Assembly (NCBI GenBank): GCA_009700155.1
Contig: WLMP01000059.1
Span: forward strand, 1 to 5,796
Origin: Actinomycetota bacterium
GTDB taxonomy: Bacteria > Actinomycetota > Actinomycetes > Nanopelagicales > Nanopelagicaceae
Direction: 5' to 3'
DNA length: 5,796 bases
The notes under the pieces were generated by a model that saw only the letters and a program-made list of their open reading frames with translations, did no database searches and was not told the origin of the DNA. Made by a program: the position numbers and the translations under genes. Position 1 is the stretch's first letter, and every line of letters begins with the position of its first letter. Shown piece by piece: positions 1 to 5,796 of this stretch.

Positions 1-527
1 AATCTATCAAATGCTAAAAATCTGCGATCATTTAGAAATTCAGCCTTCTTACCCTCAAATAAAATAGTTGGATACTTACTTGCAACATTTCTAATATTCT
101 CATTAAAAGCACTAAATCTTTGATGCCAAAGTTTTGCTGTCTTTCCCTTACCTTCAACCTTATCGACAACTGTAAAGATGATCACTGTGGCACCAGCATC
201 AGTTAATTGTTTAATTCCTTTTTCATACTCAGGCAGTGAAACCTCTGGCTTGTAATTTGGCCGCAGCACATCATTTGCACCGGCGTGAAATGAAACTAAG
301 GTTTGCTTACCTTCTATATATTTAATTGCAAGTGGTATTTGATCCTCAACTACCTGCTTAAGTAACTTTCCTCTAATCGCCAGATTCATATAGGTAAAAT
401 CTGGATTATCTTTTGCTAACGTATCTGCAACTCGATCTGCCCAACCTCGGTAATTGCCATCAATTACCTCATCACTCATGCCCTCGGTCATGGAATCACC
501 GAGTGCTATAAAGCGAGTAAATTGCAT
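1..527 (-). CDS. SGNH/GDSL-family hydrolase, 3' end cut by the window
   Basis: Probable cytoplasmic esterase/lipase-like hydrolase of the SGNH superfamily; substrate unknown. I translated 175 codons from the ATG at 527-525; the frame stays open to base 1. Block I is LGDSMTEG with nucleophile Ser12. Block II is NLAIRGKLL with Gly53. Block III is GAND with Asn85 as the oxyanion residue. The last visible residues, AFDR, followed by the first two bases of a Leu-type codon, fit the start of the D-x-x-H motif, so Asp174 is probably the catalytic Asp and the His lies just outside. There is no signal peptide or membrane segment. The protein resembles the actinobacterial group with ALGDSFTEG and NLAVRGKLL signatures. 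The start lies 1 nt after the rlmB stop, with a weak AGAAG site 8 nt upstream inside rlmB, so translation is probably coupled. Family is secure; physiological role is not. Confidence 0.9.
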   Translation of the reverse strand, partial: MQFTRFIALGDSMTEGMSDEVIDGNYRGWADRVADTLAKDNPDFTYMNLAIRGKLLKQVVEDQIPLAIKYIEGKQTLVSFHAGANDVLRPNYKPEVSLPEYEKGIKQLTDAGATVIIFTVVDKVEGKGKTAKLWHQRFSAFNENIRNVASKYPTILFEGKKAEFLNDRRFLAFDR

Positions 528-528
528 T

Positions 529-1521
529 TTACTTACTTCTTTCCGTCGCAACCCAATGCATAACTATTGCAGTTGCCACACTTGCATTAAGTGATTCAAC
601 TGAGGATTGCATTGGTATGGAAACTACTAAATCACAATTTTCTCTAACTAATCTTGATAATCCCTTGCCCTCACTGCCAACAATTATAAATATCGATTCA
701 GTTGCTAAACTCATTTTGGATAATTCTTGATCACCTTCAGCATCTAAACCAATTACAAAACAACCAGCTTTCTTTGCATCTTCAATAGTTCTAACTAAGT
801 TTGTAACTTGCGAGATTGGCATACGAGCTGCAGCGCCAGCAGATGCCTTCCAAGCAGAGCCAGTCATAGCTGCATTTCGGCGCTCTGGAACTATTACCCC
901 ATCTGCACCAAAGGCGGCAGCAGATCTAACAACTGCACCTAAATTATGAGGATCAGTTATGCCATCTAATCCAATCAACATCATCGGAGTTTTAGCGCTA
1001 CTGATTACTTTTGAAAACTCTGAGTAATTAAATGGCTTAATTACTAATGCAACTCCCTGGTGATTAGAGCTACCAGTTAAATCATCTAACGCTCTTCTTG
1101 GTAACTCTTTAATTGGTAGATCCTGATTCTTAGCTAATCTAATCGCCTCAGAAATCTTCTCATCAATCTCAGTTTTTATTGCAACTACTAATTCCTTGGC
1201 AGGAATCTTGGCTCGAAGTGCTTCAACTACTGAATTCTTTCCAGCAACTGCATCTTGGGCAGCAGGTTTGCGATCAAATCTTCTTTCGCCTCTATGCTCT
1301 GAGCTTTTAAACTCTTTTTTCTTAAATGGCTTTCCAAAACTCTTTCGATCATCTCGTTTAAAACTACTTCTACTTTCATCTTTTGGTCCACGATTATCAC
1401 TCTTGCGATTATCTCTTTTTTCTGGGCGGGCAACAGCTGATCTTTCAATTCTTTTACCAGAACTTCTAGCCATAGATTTATTGCCCTTAGGGCGATCTTT
1501 ACGTGCTTTACCTGGTTTCAT
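529..1521 (-). CDS. rlmB: 23S rRNA (guanosine-2'-O)-methyltransferase, RlmB/TrmH (SpoU) family, with long basic N-terminal tail
   Basis: AdoMet-dependent SpoU-family enzyme, by homology 2'-O-methylating a guanosine of 23S rRNA (G2251 in E. coli). The protein is 330 aa. Residues 1 to about 88 are a low-complexity K/R/D/S-rich tail, probably disordered and RNA-binding, with KRDxRKS occurring twice. The substrate-binding domain begins at about 92 (AGKNSVVEAL). The knotted SPOUT domain starts at about 181: motif 1 LDGITDPHNLGAVVRS (Asn193, Arg199), motif 2 IVGSEGKGLS (Glu284), motif 3 SIPM...SLNAS (Asn312). The frame can be opened 12 nt earlier at a GTG (1533), but I chose the ATG at 1521 because GGTGGAG sits 6 nt upstream and the earlier start would consume that site. 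The ATG shares one base with the cysS stop (TAATG). The M. tuberculosis counterpart is also directly downstream of cysS. Exact target nucleotide is inferred; other TrmH-like substrates are possible. Confidence 0.93.
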   Translation of the reverse strand: MKPGKARKDRPKGNKSMARSSGKRIERSAVARPEKRDNRKSDNRGPKDESRSSFKRDDRKSFGKPFKKKEFKSSEHRGERRFDRKPAAQDAVAGKNSVVEALRAKIPAKELVVAIKTEIDEKISEAIRLAKNQDLPIKELPRRALDDLTGSSNHQGVALVIKPFNYSEFSKVISSAKTPMMLIGLDGITDPHNLGAVVRSAAAFGADGVIVPERRNAAMTGSAWKASAGAAARMPISQVTNLVRTIEDAKKAGCFVIGLDAEGDQELSKMSLATESIFIIVGSEGKGLSRLVRENCDLVVSIPMQSSVESLNASVATAIVMHWVATERSK

Positions 1522-2894
1522 TAATAACTCCACCTTGGACCATTAGAAGTATCTTCCACTGTAATGCCTAAGGCAGCTATTTGATCACGTATTTGATCTG
1601 CTGCTTGGAAATCTTTTCTTACTCTTGCCGCTTCGCGCTGCTCAAGTGCTAATTTTATTAAGCCATCCATAGCTAAATCATTTGATTTACTGCTGGCAAA
1701 AGCTTGATCTTGTGGGTCGCAACCTAAAATTGATAGCGCTCCTCTTATCTCACCTGCAGTCTTAGCAATAATCTTCTTATCATCTGCTGAACTATTTCCA
1801 ATTCGCATACTCTCTGAGATAAAAGCAAGTGCTTGTGGAACTGCTAGATCATCATTCATTGCCTGCTTAAACTCATCGGCAATTAAAATCTCAACCGGTT
1901 TTCCTAAAACTGAGGCTGCTCTACTTAAAAATGCCTCGATTCGCTTAAATGCGGTGGCAGATTCTGCTAATGCTTCAAATGAGAACTCAAGCATGGATCG
2001 GTAATGAGCACTTCCTAAATACCACCTTAATTCAATACCCCGCACCTTTTTTAATATCTCAACTACCTGTAGTGAATTTCCTAATGACTTACTCATCTTC
2101 TCACCACTAGTTGTTACCCAGGCATTATGCATCCAAGTTTTAGCAAATTTATATCCAGCCGCATTTGATTGCGCAATCTCATTTTCATGATGTGGAAAAA
2201 TTAAATCTAATCCGCCGCCATGAATATCAAACTCTTGCCCTAAGTAGGCATGCGCCATTGCTGAACACTCTAAGTGCCAACCAGGACGACCTGCACCCCA
2301 AGGAGTTGGCCACGCTGGATCACCTTTTTTAGCAGCTTTCCATAATGCAAAATCTCTTGGATCTTTTTTATATGTTGAATCTGAATCCTCACTAGATTGC
2401 AGATCATCTAATTTTTGATTAGATAAAGTTAAATACTCTTTTAGCTTTCTTACCTCAAGATAAACATCACCATTTCCTGGTGCATATGCCGAACCATTTT
2501 CAATTAACTTTTGCATAAGTTCAATCATCTGCGTGATATGTCCAGTAGCTCTGGGTTCATAAGTAGGTGGTAAGACATTAAGCGCGTTATAAGCATCGGT
2601 AAAAGCTCGTTCATACTTCATAGCTACCTGCCACCATGGAATTTCTTCATGAACAGCCTTATGTAAAATCTTGTCATCAATATCAGTTACATTTCTAACA
2701 AATGTAACCTCATAACCGCTAGCTATTAACCAGCGACGCAAAATATCAAAATTCACACCACTTCTAATATGCCCAATATGTGGTGGTGCCTGAACTGTTG
2801 CACCACAAAGATAAATACCAACTTTGCCTTTTTCTAATGGCTTAAATTGGGATACCTGTCGAGTCTTAGTATCGTAAAGTTTTAGTTCACTCAT
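1521..2894 (-). CDS. cysS: Cysteinyl-tRNA synthetase
   Basis: Class I aminoacyl-tRNA synthetase that charges tRNA-Cys with cysteine in the cytoplasm. The protein is 457 aa, the usual full length. The Rossmann core shows the HIGH motif at 39-42 (PHIGHIRSG) and KMSKS at 266-270. The zinc site that selects the Cys thiol is complete: Cys30, Cys210 (HLECSAMA), His235 and Glu239 (PHHENE). A helical region and the C-terminal domain (about 345-457, ending with a QREAARVRKDFQAADQIRD segment) are present. This separates it from the shorter paralogue MshC of mycothiol synthesis, which lacks the C-terminal anticodon-binding part. The start is 15 nt after the ispDF stop. A GGG overlapping that region lies 12 nt upstream of the ATG, a poor Shine-Dalgarno site, so translational coupling is likely. 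No residues are missing. Confidence 0.97.
   Translation of the reverse strand: MSELKLYDTKTRQVSQFKPLEKGKVGIYLCGATVQAPPHIGHIRSGVNFDILRRWLIASGYEVTFVRNVTDIDDKILHKAVHEEIPWWQVAMKYERAFTDAYNALNVLPPTYEPRATGHITQMIELMQKLIENGSAYAPGNGDVYLEVRKLKEYLTLSNQKLDDLQSSEDSDSTYKKDPRDFALWKAAKKGDPAWPTPWGAGRPGWHLECSAMAHAYLGQEFDIHGGGLDLIFPHHENEIAQSNAAGYKFAKTWMHNAWVTTSGEKMSKSLGNSLQVVEILKKVRGIELRWYLGSAHYRSMLEFSFEALAESATAFKRIEAFLSRAASVLGKPVEILIADEFKQAMNDDLAVPQALAFISESMRIGNSSADDKKIIAKTAGEIRGALSILGCDPQDQAFASSKSNDLAMDGLIKLALEQREAARVRKDFQAADQIRDQIAALGITVEDTSNGPRWSY
1528..1536 (-). promoter_or_regulatory. Ribosome binding site of rlmB, inside the cysS 3' end
   Basis: The minus strand reads AAGGTGGAG here, with GGAG ending 6 nt before the ATG at 1521. 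It is the clearest Shine-Dalgarno-like site among the start regions I checked, and it decides the rlmB start over the upstream in-frame GTG at 1533. It encodes part of the last residues of CysS, so rlmB translation probably follows termination of cysS. Confidence 0.75.
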
Positions 2895-2909
2895 TAGAGA
2901 ATTTTACCC

Positions 2910-4052
2910 TTAAGCGCTAACTAATAATGCAGTTGCAATCGCAGATAAGCCTTTGCCTTCACCAGTAAATCCAAGACCATCAGTTGAGGTAGCAGATACT
3001 GAAACCTTTGCCCCGGATAATGCTTTAGATAGGGCAGAGATTGCCTCAGCTCTTCTTGGCGCGATCTTTGGACGATTGCCAACTATTTGCACCGATACAT
3101 TTTCAATTTTAAAACCAGCTTCTTTAACCTTAGCTAAACTCTCACTTAACATCTGCGCGCCAGTTGCACCTTCATACTTTGCCTCTGCCACACCAAAATT
3201 ACTACCTAAATCCCCTAAATCTGCAGCGGATAAGAGCGCATCACAAATAGCGTGGGATGCAACATCACCATCTGAGTGGCCATCTAATCCAATTTCATCT
3301 TCCCAGATCAAACCAGCTAAAGATAACTTTCTATTTTTATCAGCGGTAAACGCATGGGCATCAACACCAATTCCAACTTTATAATTTTTACTACTATCAG
3401 GGATTAATAATCTTATGCCAGCTGCTAAATCAGATGGGGTAGTAATTTTAAGGGCGCCATCTTCACCTGCAATTACCTTAACTGCAATACCAAGTGCCTC
3501 CACAAGAGCGGCATCATCAGTTGCATCCTCAGATGCCATATGAGCTCTTTCTAGAACTGATCTAGTAAATCCTTGTGGTGTTTGGATCACTTTAAGTGCA
3601 GATCGATCTAAGGTATTTCTAACATAACCCTTTGCATCAACCTCTTTAATTGTGTCAATAACATTAAGAGCTGGTACTACCGCCTGCTCACCTTGAATTA
3701 ATTGACTTAATACTGAACTAGCAAGTGTGGTTGATGCCAATGCCCGTGCTGCATCATGAACTAATACATACTCATACTTTGCTGGAATTTTAGATATTGC
3801 TAATCGGATACTGTCACTTCTTAATACGCCCCCGGTAATTACCTCTACCTGATCTCCTAGAATTTTTGAGTACTCAGCTTCATATCCACTAGGTGCGGTA
3901 ACAATAATTAATTCACAAACTGGCGATAAGTTAGCAACTGCATGTTCCACCAAGGTTTTATCAAGTAATTTAACTAATGCCTTTGGCAGATTAGCGCCTA
4001 ATCTATGGCCCATACCCGCTGCTGCAATTATTGCGGCAGTTTTATTAATCAT
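2910..4052 (-). CDS. ispDF: Bifunctional IspD/IspF: MEP cytidylyltransferase and MEcPP synthase
   Basis: One 380-aa chain carrying two non-consecutive steps of the MEP isoprenoid pathway: IspD (MEP + CTP to CDP-ME) and IspF (CDP-ME 2-phosphate to MEcPP + CMP). The IspD domain (about 1-215) has the nucleotide loop AAAGMGHRLGANLPKAL (Arg17, Lys24), GG-x3-R at 74-79, HDAAR at 99-103 (Asp100, Arg103), Arg150, QTPQ at 157-160 and Lys202 (KITTPSDL). The IspF domain (about 224-380) has the zinc ligands Asp231 and His233 (GVDAHAF) and His267, GHSDGDV at 258-264, Asp281 (LGDLG), PKIAPRR at 328-334 and TSTDGLGFTGEG at 355-366. The linker is only some 10 residues (PDSSKNYK). In M. tuberculosis and Streptomyces the two are separate adjacent genes; fusions are known in some other actinobacteria. 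The intermediate kinase IspE is not here. The start is 19 nt after the carD stop and has no clear Shine-Dalgarno site. Confidence 0.96.
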   Translation of the reverse strand: MINKTAAIIAAAGMGHRLGANLPKALVKLLDKTLVEHAVANLSPVCELIIVTAPSGYEAEYSKILGDQVEVITGGVLRSDSIRLAISKIPAKYEYVLVHDAARALASTTLASSVLSQLIQGEQAVVPALNVIDTIKEVDAKGYVRNTLDRSALKVIQTPQGFTRSVLERAHMASEDATDDAALVEALGIAVKVIAGEDGALKITTPSDLAAGIRLLIPDSSKNYKVGIGVDAHAFTADKNRKLSLAGLIWEDEIGLDGHSDGDVASHAICDALLSAADLGDLGSNFGVAEAKYEGATGAQMLSESLAKVKEAGFKIENVSVQIVGNRPKIAPRRAEAISALSKALSGAKVSVSATSTDGLGFTGEGKGLSAIATALLVSA

Positions 4053-4071
4053 GACAGAAAATTACTGCCAG

Positions 4072-4554
4072 TTAAGAGGCGAGTACCTCATCTAGTAATG
4101 TGGCGGCTTTTTCTTCATCAGTTCGCTCAGCTAGTGCTAACTCAGAAACTAATATTTGCTTAGCCTTTGAAAGCATTCGCTTCTCACCAGCTGAAAGTCC
4201 ACGATCTAGATCTCTGCGGTATAAATCTCTAACAACCTCAGCTACTTTAATAACATCTCCAGATGCTAATTTTTCAACATTTGCTTTGTAGCGACGTGAC
4301 CAGTTAGTTGGCTCTTCGGTATATGGCTGGCGTAATACATTAAATACTCGGTCTAATCCGGCGCTATCTACAACATCTCGAACACCTACTAAATCGATGT
4401 TCTCGGCTGGCACTCTTACTGTTAAATCACCTTGGGCTACCTTTAAAACTAGGTAGATCTTCTCTTCGCCCTTAATCGTACGTTTTTCAATTGCCTCGAT
4501 CTGTGCTGCGCCATGATGTGGATAAACAACAGTTTCGCCGACTTTAAATGTCAT
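4072..4554 (-). CDS. carD: CarD, RNA polymerase-binding transcription regulator
   Basis: CarD binds the RNA polymerase beta subunit and stabilises the open complex, notably at rRNA promoters; it is essential in mycobacteria. The protein is 160 aa against 162 in M. tuberculosis. The N-terminal Tudor-like RNAP-interaction domain (1 to about 55) keeps Arg25 and Arg47, which contact the polymerase in the mycobacterial protein. The helical C-terminal DNA-binding domain contains NWSRRYK at 84-90, including Trp85, which wedges into the DNA fork at the -10 edge. I chose the ATG at 4554 because [15 protein letters not shown] matches the family N-terminus. The frame can be extended 18 codons to a non-ATG start at 4608, but that stretch covers the predicted promoter and is unlike known CarD. 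AAAGG 12 nt upstream is too far for a good ribosome site. It is probably the first gene of the operon. Confidence 0.97.
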   Translation of the reverse strand: MTFKVGETVVYPHHGAAQIEAIEKRTIKGEEKIYLVLKVAQGDLTVRVPAENIDLVGVRDVVDSAGLDRVFNVLRQPYTEEPTNWSRRYKANVEKLASGDVIKVAEVVRDLYRRDLDRGLSAGEKRMLSKAKQILVSELALAERTDEEKAATLLDEVLAS

Positions 4555-4561
4555 AAGAGGA

Positions 4562-4571
4562 AAAGGCCTTT
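4562..4571. repeat. 10-bp perfect palindrome AAAGGCCTTT in the carD leader
   Basis: This is a perfect inverted repeat without a spacer, between the predicted carD transcription start (about 4577) and its ATG (4554). Its minus-strand AAAGG is the only purine-rich candidate ribosome site for carD. GGCCTT recurs 60 bp away at 4625-4630, on the far side of the divergent promoters. It could be an operator or simply chance. Confidence 0.4.
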
Positions 4572-4583
4572 CGCTAGGGGCTA

Positions 4584-4613
4584 ATAATACCAGCAATTTG
4601 CGACCCAATTCAC
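4584..4613 (-). promoter_or_regulatory. Predicted carD operon promoter (extended -10)
   Basis: On the minus strand TGGTATTAT (4592-4584) fits an extended -10 (TGnTATAAT with one mismatch). An 18-nt spacer separates it from GTGAAT (4613-4608), a 3-of-6 match to the -35 TTGACA. The predicted start is near 4577, giving a leader of about 23 nt before the carD ATG. The close gene spacing downstream makes it the likely promoter for all five minus-strand genes. It is based on inspection alone. Confidence 0.55.
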
Positions 4614-4628
4614 CCCCATAAATTGGCC

Positions 4629-4657
4629 TTAATTTTCAAGAAATAACCACATATAGA
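4629..4657 (+). promoter_or_regulatory. Possible promoter of the LpqE-like gene
   Basis: TTAATT (4629-4634) and TATAGA (4652-4657) are separated by 17 nt, with 3 and 4 of 6 matches to the consensus hexamers. The start would fall near 4664, only about 6 nt before the ATG at 4670. This agrees with the absence of a Shine-Dalgarno site and suggests a nearly leaderless mRNA, which is common in actinobacteria. The match is weak. Confidence 0.35.
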
Positions 4658-4669
4658 TAACCTTTGACC

Positions 4670-5170
4670 ATGAGTTTTAAGAAAGTAATTGCAACAATTG
4701 CAATCGCTACCACAGTTACTGGATGTGCCTCTGGTCAAATGGCTCAAACTCGTTTGATTAAGCAAGTAACAGATGGTGTTGAAGCACAAAGTGATGAAAT
4801 TAGATTACGTAATGTTAAAGTAATTAAGAGTTCAACTGGTGAGGGTATTTTAATTGGCACATTAGTAAATTGGTCAGATAAAACCGATGCAATTACTTCA
4901 GTAAGTATCAATAACCTGCCTGCTATCTACACTGCTAAAACATCAGAATTGCTTAGAAATAAACCAATTACATTTGTTGGACAGGTAGCTAACGCCGATG
5001 CATTTATTGAAAACCTAGATAAGACTCCTGGTTATCGAGTTCCTGTTACCTTCACATTTGCTAACGCTGCGCCAGTAACCCTGGATACATTGGTAGTAAA
5101 TGGTGATGGCATCTATGAAAACTTAGAACGTTATGGCAAAGCAGCAACTTTAGTTGAAACTAACCCTTAA
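4670..5170 (+). CDS. LpqE-like secreted lipoprotein
   Basis: Predicted 166-aa lipoprotein. Residues 1-18 are a short signal peptide (KK at 4-5, then a small hydrophobic core), and the lipobox is VTGC with lipidated Cys19. The mature part would be about 148 residues on the outer face of the membrane, predominantly beta-prone, with no catalytic motif I can recognise. It begins CASGQMAQT, resembling the CGAGQ-SQT start I recall for mycobacterial LpqE, and it is likewise divergent from carD, as lpqE (Rv3584) is from Rv3583c. Orthology is therefore likely, but function is unknown; a structural or metal-related role is possible and not shown here. I preferred the ATG at 4670 over an in-frame TTG at 4664, which would only add two residues. 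There is no Shine-Dalgarno site. The stop overlaps the end of the convergent response regulator gene. Confidence 0.85.
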   Translation: MSFKKVIATIAIATTVTGCASGQMAQTRLIKQVTDGVEAQSDEIRLRNVKVIKSSTGEGILIGTLVNWSDKTDAITSVSINNLPAIYTAKTSELLRNKPITFVGQVANADAFIENLDKTPGYRVPVTFTFANAAPVTLDTLVVNGDGIYENLERYGKAATLVETNP

Positions 5171-5796
5171 CCTTCAAACTTATAACCTAATCCCCTAATT
5201 GTCTGGATATAAACTGGATTAGCTGGATCCTGCTCAATCTTTGCCCGTAATCTTTTAACATGAACATCTAAGGTCTTAGTATCACCAAAGTAATCTGATC
5301 CCCAGACCCGATCAATTAATTGAGTTCTAGTTAATACTCTGCCCTTATTGCGTGCTAAAAACTCTAATAATTCAAACTCTTTTAGTGGCAGTGAGATTGA
5401 CGATCCATTTATTGTTACTAAATGTCGATCAATATCAATCGTTACTGGTCCTGCTGAAATTACACCAAGATCACCTGAGATGACCTCACTACTTTGCCTT
5501 CTAAGCACTGCTTTAATTCGCGCTACTAACTCAGCCTTTGAATATGGCTTAACAATGTAATCATCAGCACCTAGCTCAAGTCCAACTACCTTATCCACCT
5601 CAGTGTCTTTAGCAGTTAACATAATTATTGGAACTGAAGAAACACTTCGTATTTGCCGGCAAACTTGTGTTCCTGATATCTCAGGCAACATTAAATCAAG
5701 GAGAATTAAATCTGGTGAAGTTTGAGCAAATTTTTCTAACGCTTCTTTGCCATCTCTGGCTGTCACAATCGAAAAGCCTTCTTTAGAAAGTAGAAG
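5167..5796 (-). CDS. OmpR/PhoB-family response regulator, RegX3/PhoP type, 5' end cut by the window
   Basis: DNA-binding response regulator, probably the partner of a SenX3/PhoR-type sensor kinase for phosphate limitation. The 209 visible residues run in frame to base 5796. The GTG at 5766 is an internal Val, since LLLSKEGFSI precedes it and fits the family. About 18 N-terminal residues with the acidic pocket are missing. In visible numbering the receiver domain has the phospho-acceptor Asp34 (LLDLMLP; about Asp52 in full length), Thr61, Tyr80 and Lys83 (VKPYS). The winged-helix domain (about 112-209) includes LPLKEFELLEFL, RVLTRTQLIDRVWG, the recognition helix region GDTKTLDVHVKRLRAKIE and the wing TIRGLGYKFEG. 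This is very close to RegX3 of M. tuberculosis and PhoP of Streptomyces; in S. coelicolor phoR-phoP lies next to carD. Whether it is named regX3 or phoP cannot be settled here. Confidence 0.95.
   Translation of the reverse strand, partial: LLLSKEGFSIVTARDGKEALEKFAQTSPDLILLDLMLPEISGTQVCRQIRSVSSVPIIMLTAKDTEVDKVVGLELGADDYIVKPYSKAELVARIKAVLRRQSSEVISGDLGVISAGPVTIDIDRHLVTINGSSISLPLKEFELLEFLARNKGRVLTRTQLIDRVWGSDYFGDTKTLDVHVKRLRAKIEQDPANPVYIQTIRGLGYKFEG

Noticed and set aside
1196..1546. Open frame of 116 codons on the plus strand opposite rlmB
   Set aside because: It mirrors the low-complexity basic tail of rlmB; its Leu/Ser-rich product is what the complement of Lys/Arg codons gives. No ribosome site or family motif is seen.
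1521..2894. MshC (mycothiol cysteine ligase) instead of CysS
   Set aside because: The full 457-aa length with the C-terminal anticodon-binding region, and the place between ispF and rlmB, fit cysteinyl-tRNA synthetase.
2953..3384. Open frame of 143 codons on the plus strand opposite the IspF domain
   Set aside because: It lies wholly antisense to conserved IspF motifs, has an ordinary Ala/Ser/Pro-rich composition and no recognisable domain.
3749..3757. HDAARA in place of the common HDAARP motif of IspD as a damaged active site
   Set aside because: Asp100 and Arg103 are kept, and HDAARAL is, as I recall, also the form in mycobacterial IspD, so this is lineage variation.
4555..4608. N-terminal extension of CarD by 18 residues from a non-ATG start
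   Set aside because: The extra residues do not match CarD proteins, and the segment contains the predicted -10 and transcription start.
5150..5163. Hairpin TTAGT-TGAA-ACTAA near the convergent gene ends as a terminator
   Set aside because: The stem is five AT-rich pairs, with no T-run following on either strand.

Overview
The window looks like a chromosomal housekeeping segment of an AT-rich actinobacterium. By eye GC is about 40%, with A/T-rich third codon positions. Three things point to Actinobacteria despite the low GC: a full-length CarD almost identical in layout to the mycobacterial protein, a response regulator of the RegX3/PhoP type, and the gene order carD - ispD/F - cysS - rlmB, which is the order known in Mycobacterium tuberculosis and Streptomyces. 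Low GC, very tight packing and few Shine-Dalgarno sites suggest a streamlined planktonic lineage such as the freshwater acI group (Nanopelagicales). That last step is inference.

Layout. The minus strand carries one compact block read right to left from about 4577: carD (4554-4072), a fused ispDF (4052-2910), cysS (2894-1521), rlmB (1521-529) and an SGNH/GDSL hydrolase (527 to beyond base 1). Gaps are 19, 15, -1 and 1 nt, so these five are probably one operon. To the right, on the plus strand, an LpqE-like lipoprotein (4670-5170) diverges from carD across a 115-nt intergenic region. This region holds a good extended -10 for carD, a weaker promoter candidate for the lipoprotein gene and a 10-bp palindrome. 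At the right edge a RegX3/PhoP-type response regulator runs on the minus strand from beyond base 5796 to 5167 and overlaps the end of the lipoprotein gene by 4 nt.

The block combines transcription control at rRNA-type promoters (CarD), the MEP isoprenoid pathway (IspD and IspF activities in one chain), cysteinyl-tRNA charging (CysS) and 23S rRNA 2'-O-methylation (RlmB), followed by a cytoplasmic esterase-like protein of unknown substrate. The response regulator probably responds to phosphate, judging from its family and its known proximity to carD in Streptomyces.

I found no RNA gene, CRISPR array, mobile element or sign of recent transfer. No gene-free stretch exceeds 300 bases. I see nothing that amounts to an undescribed system; the findings are modest.
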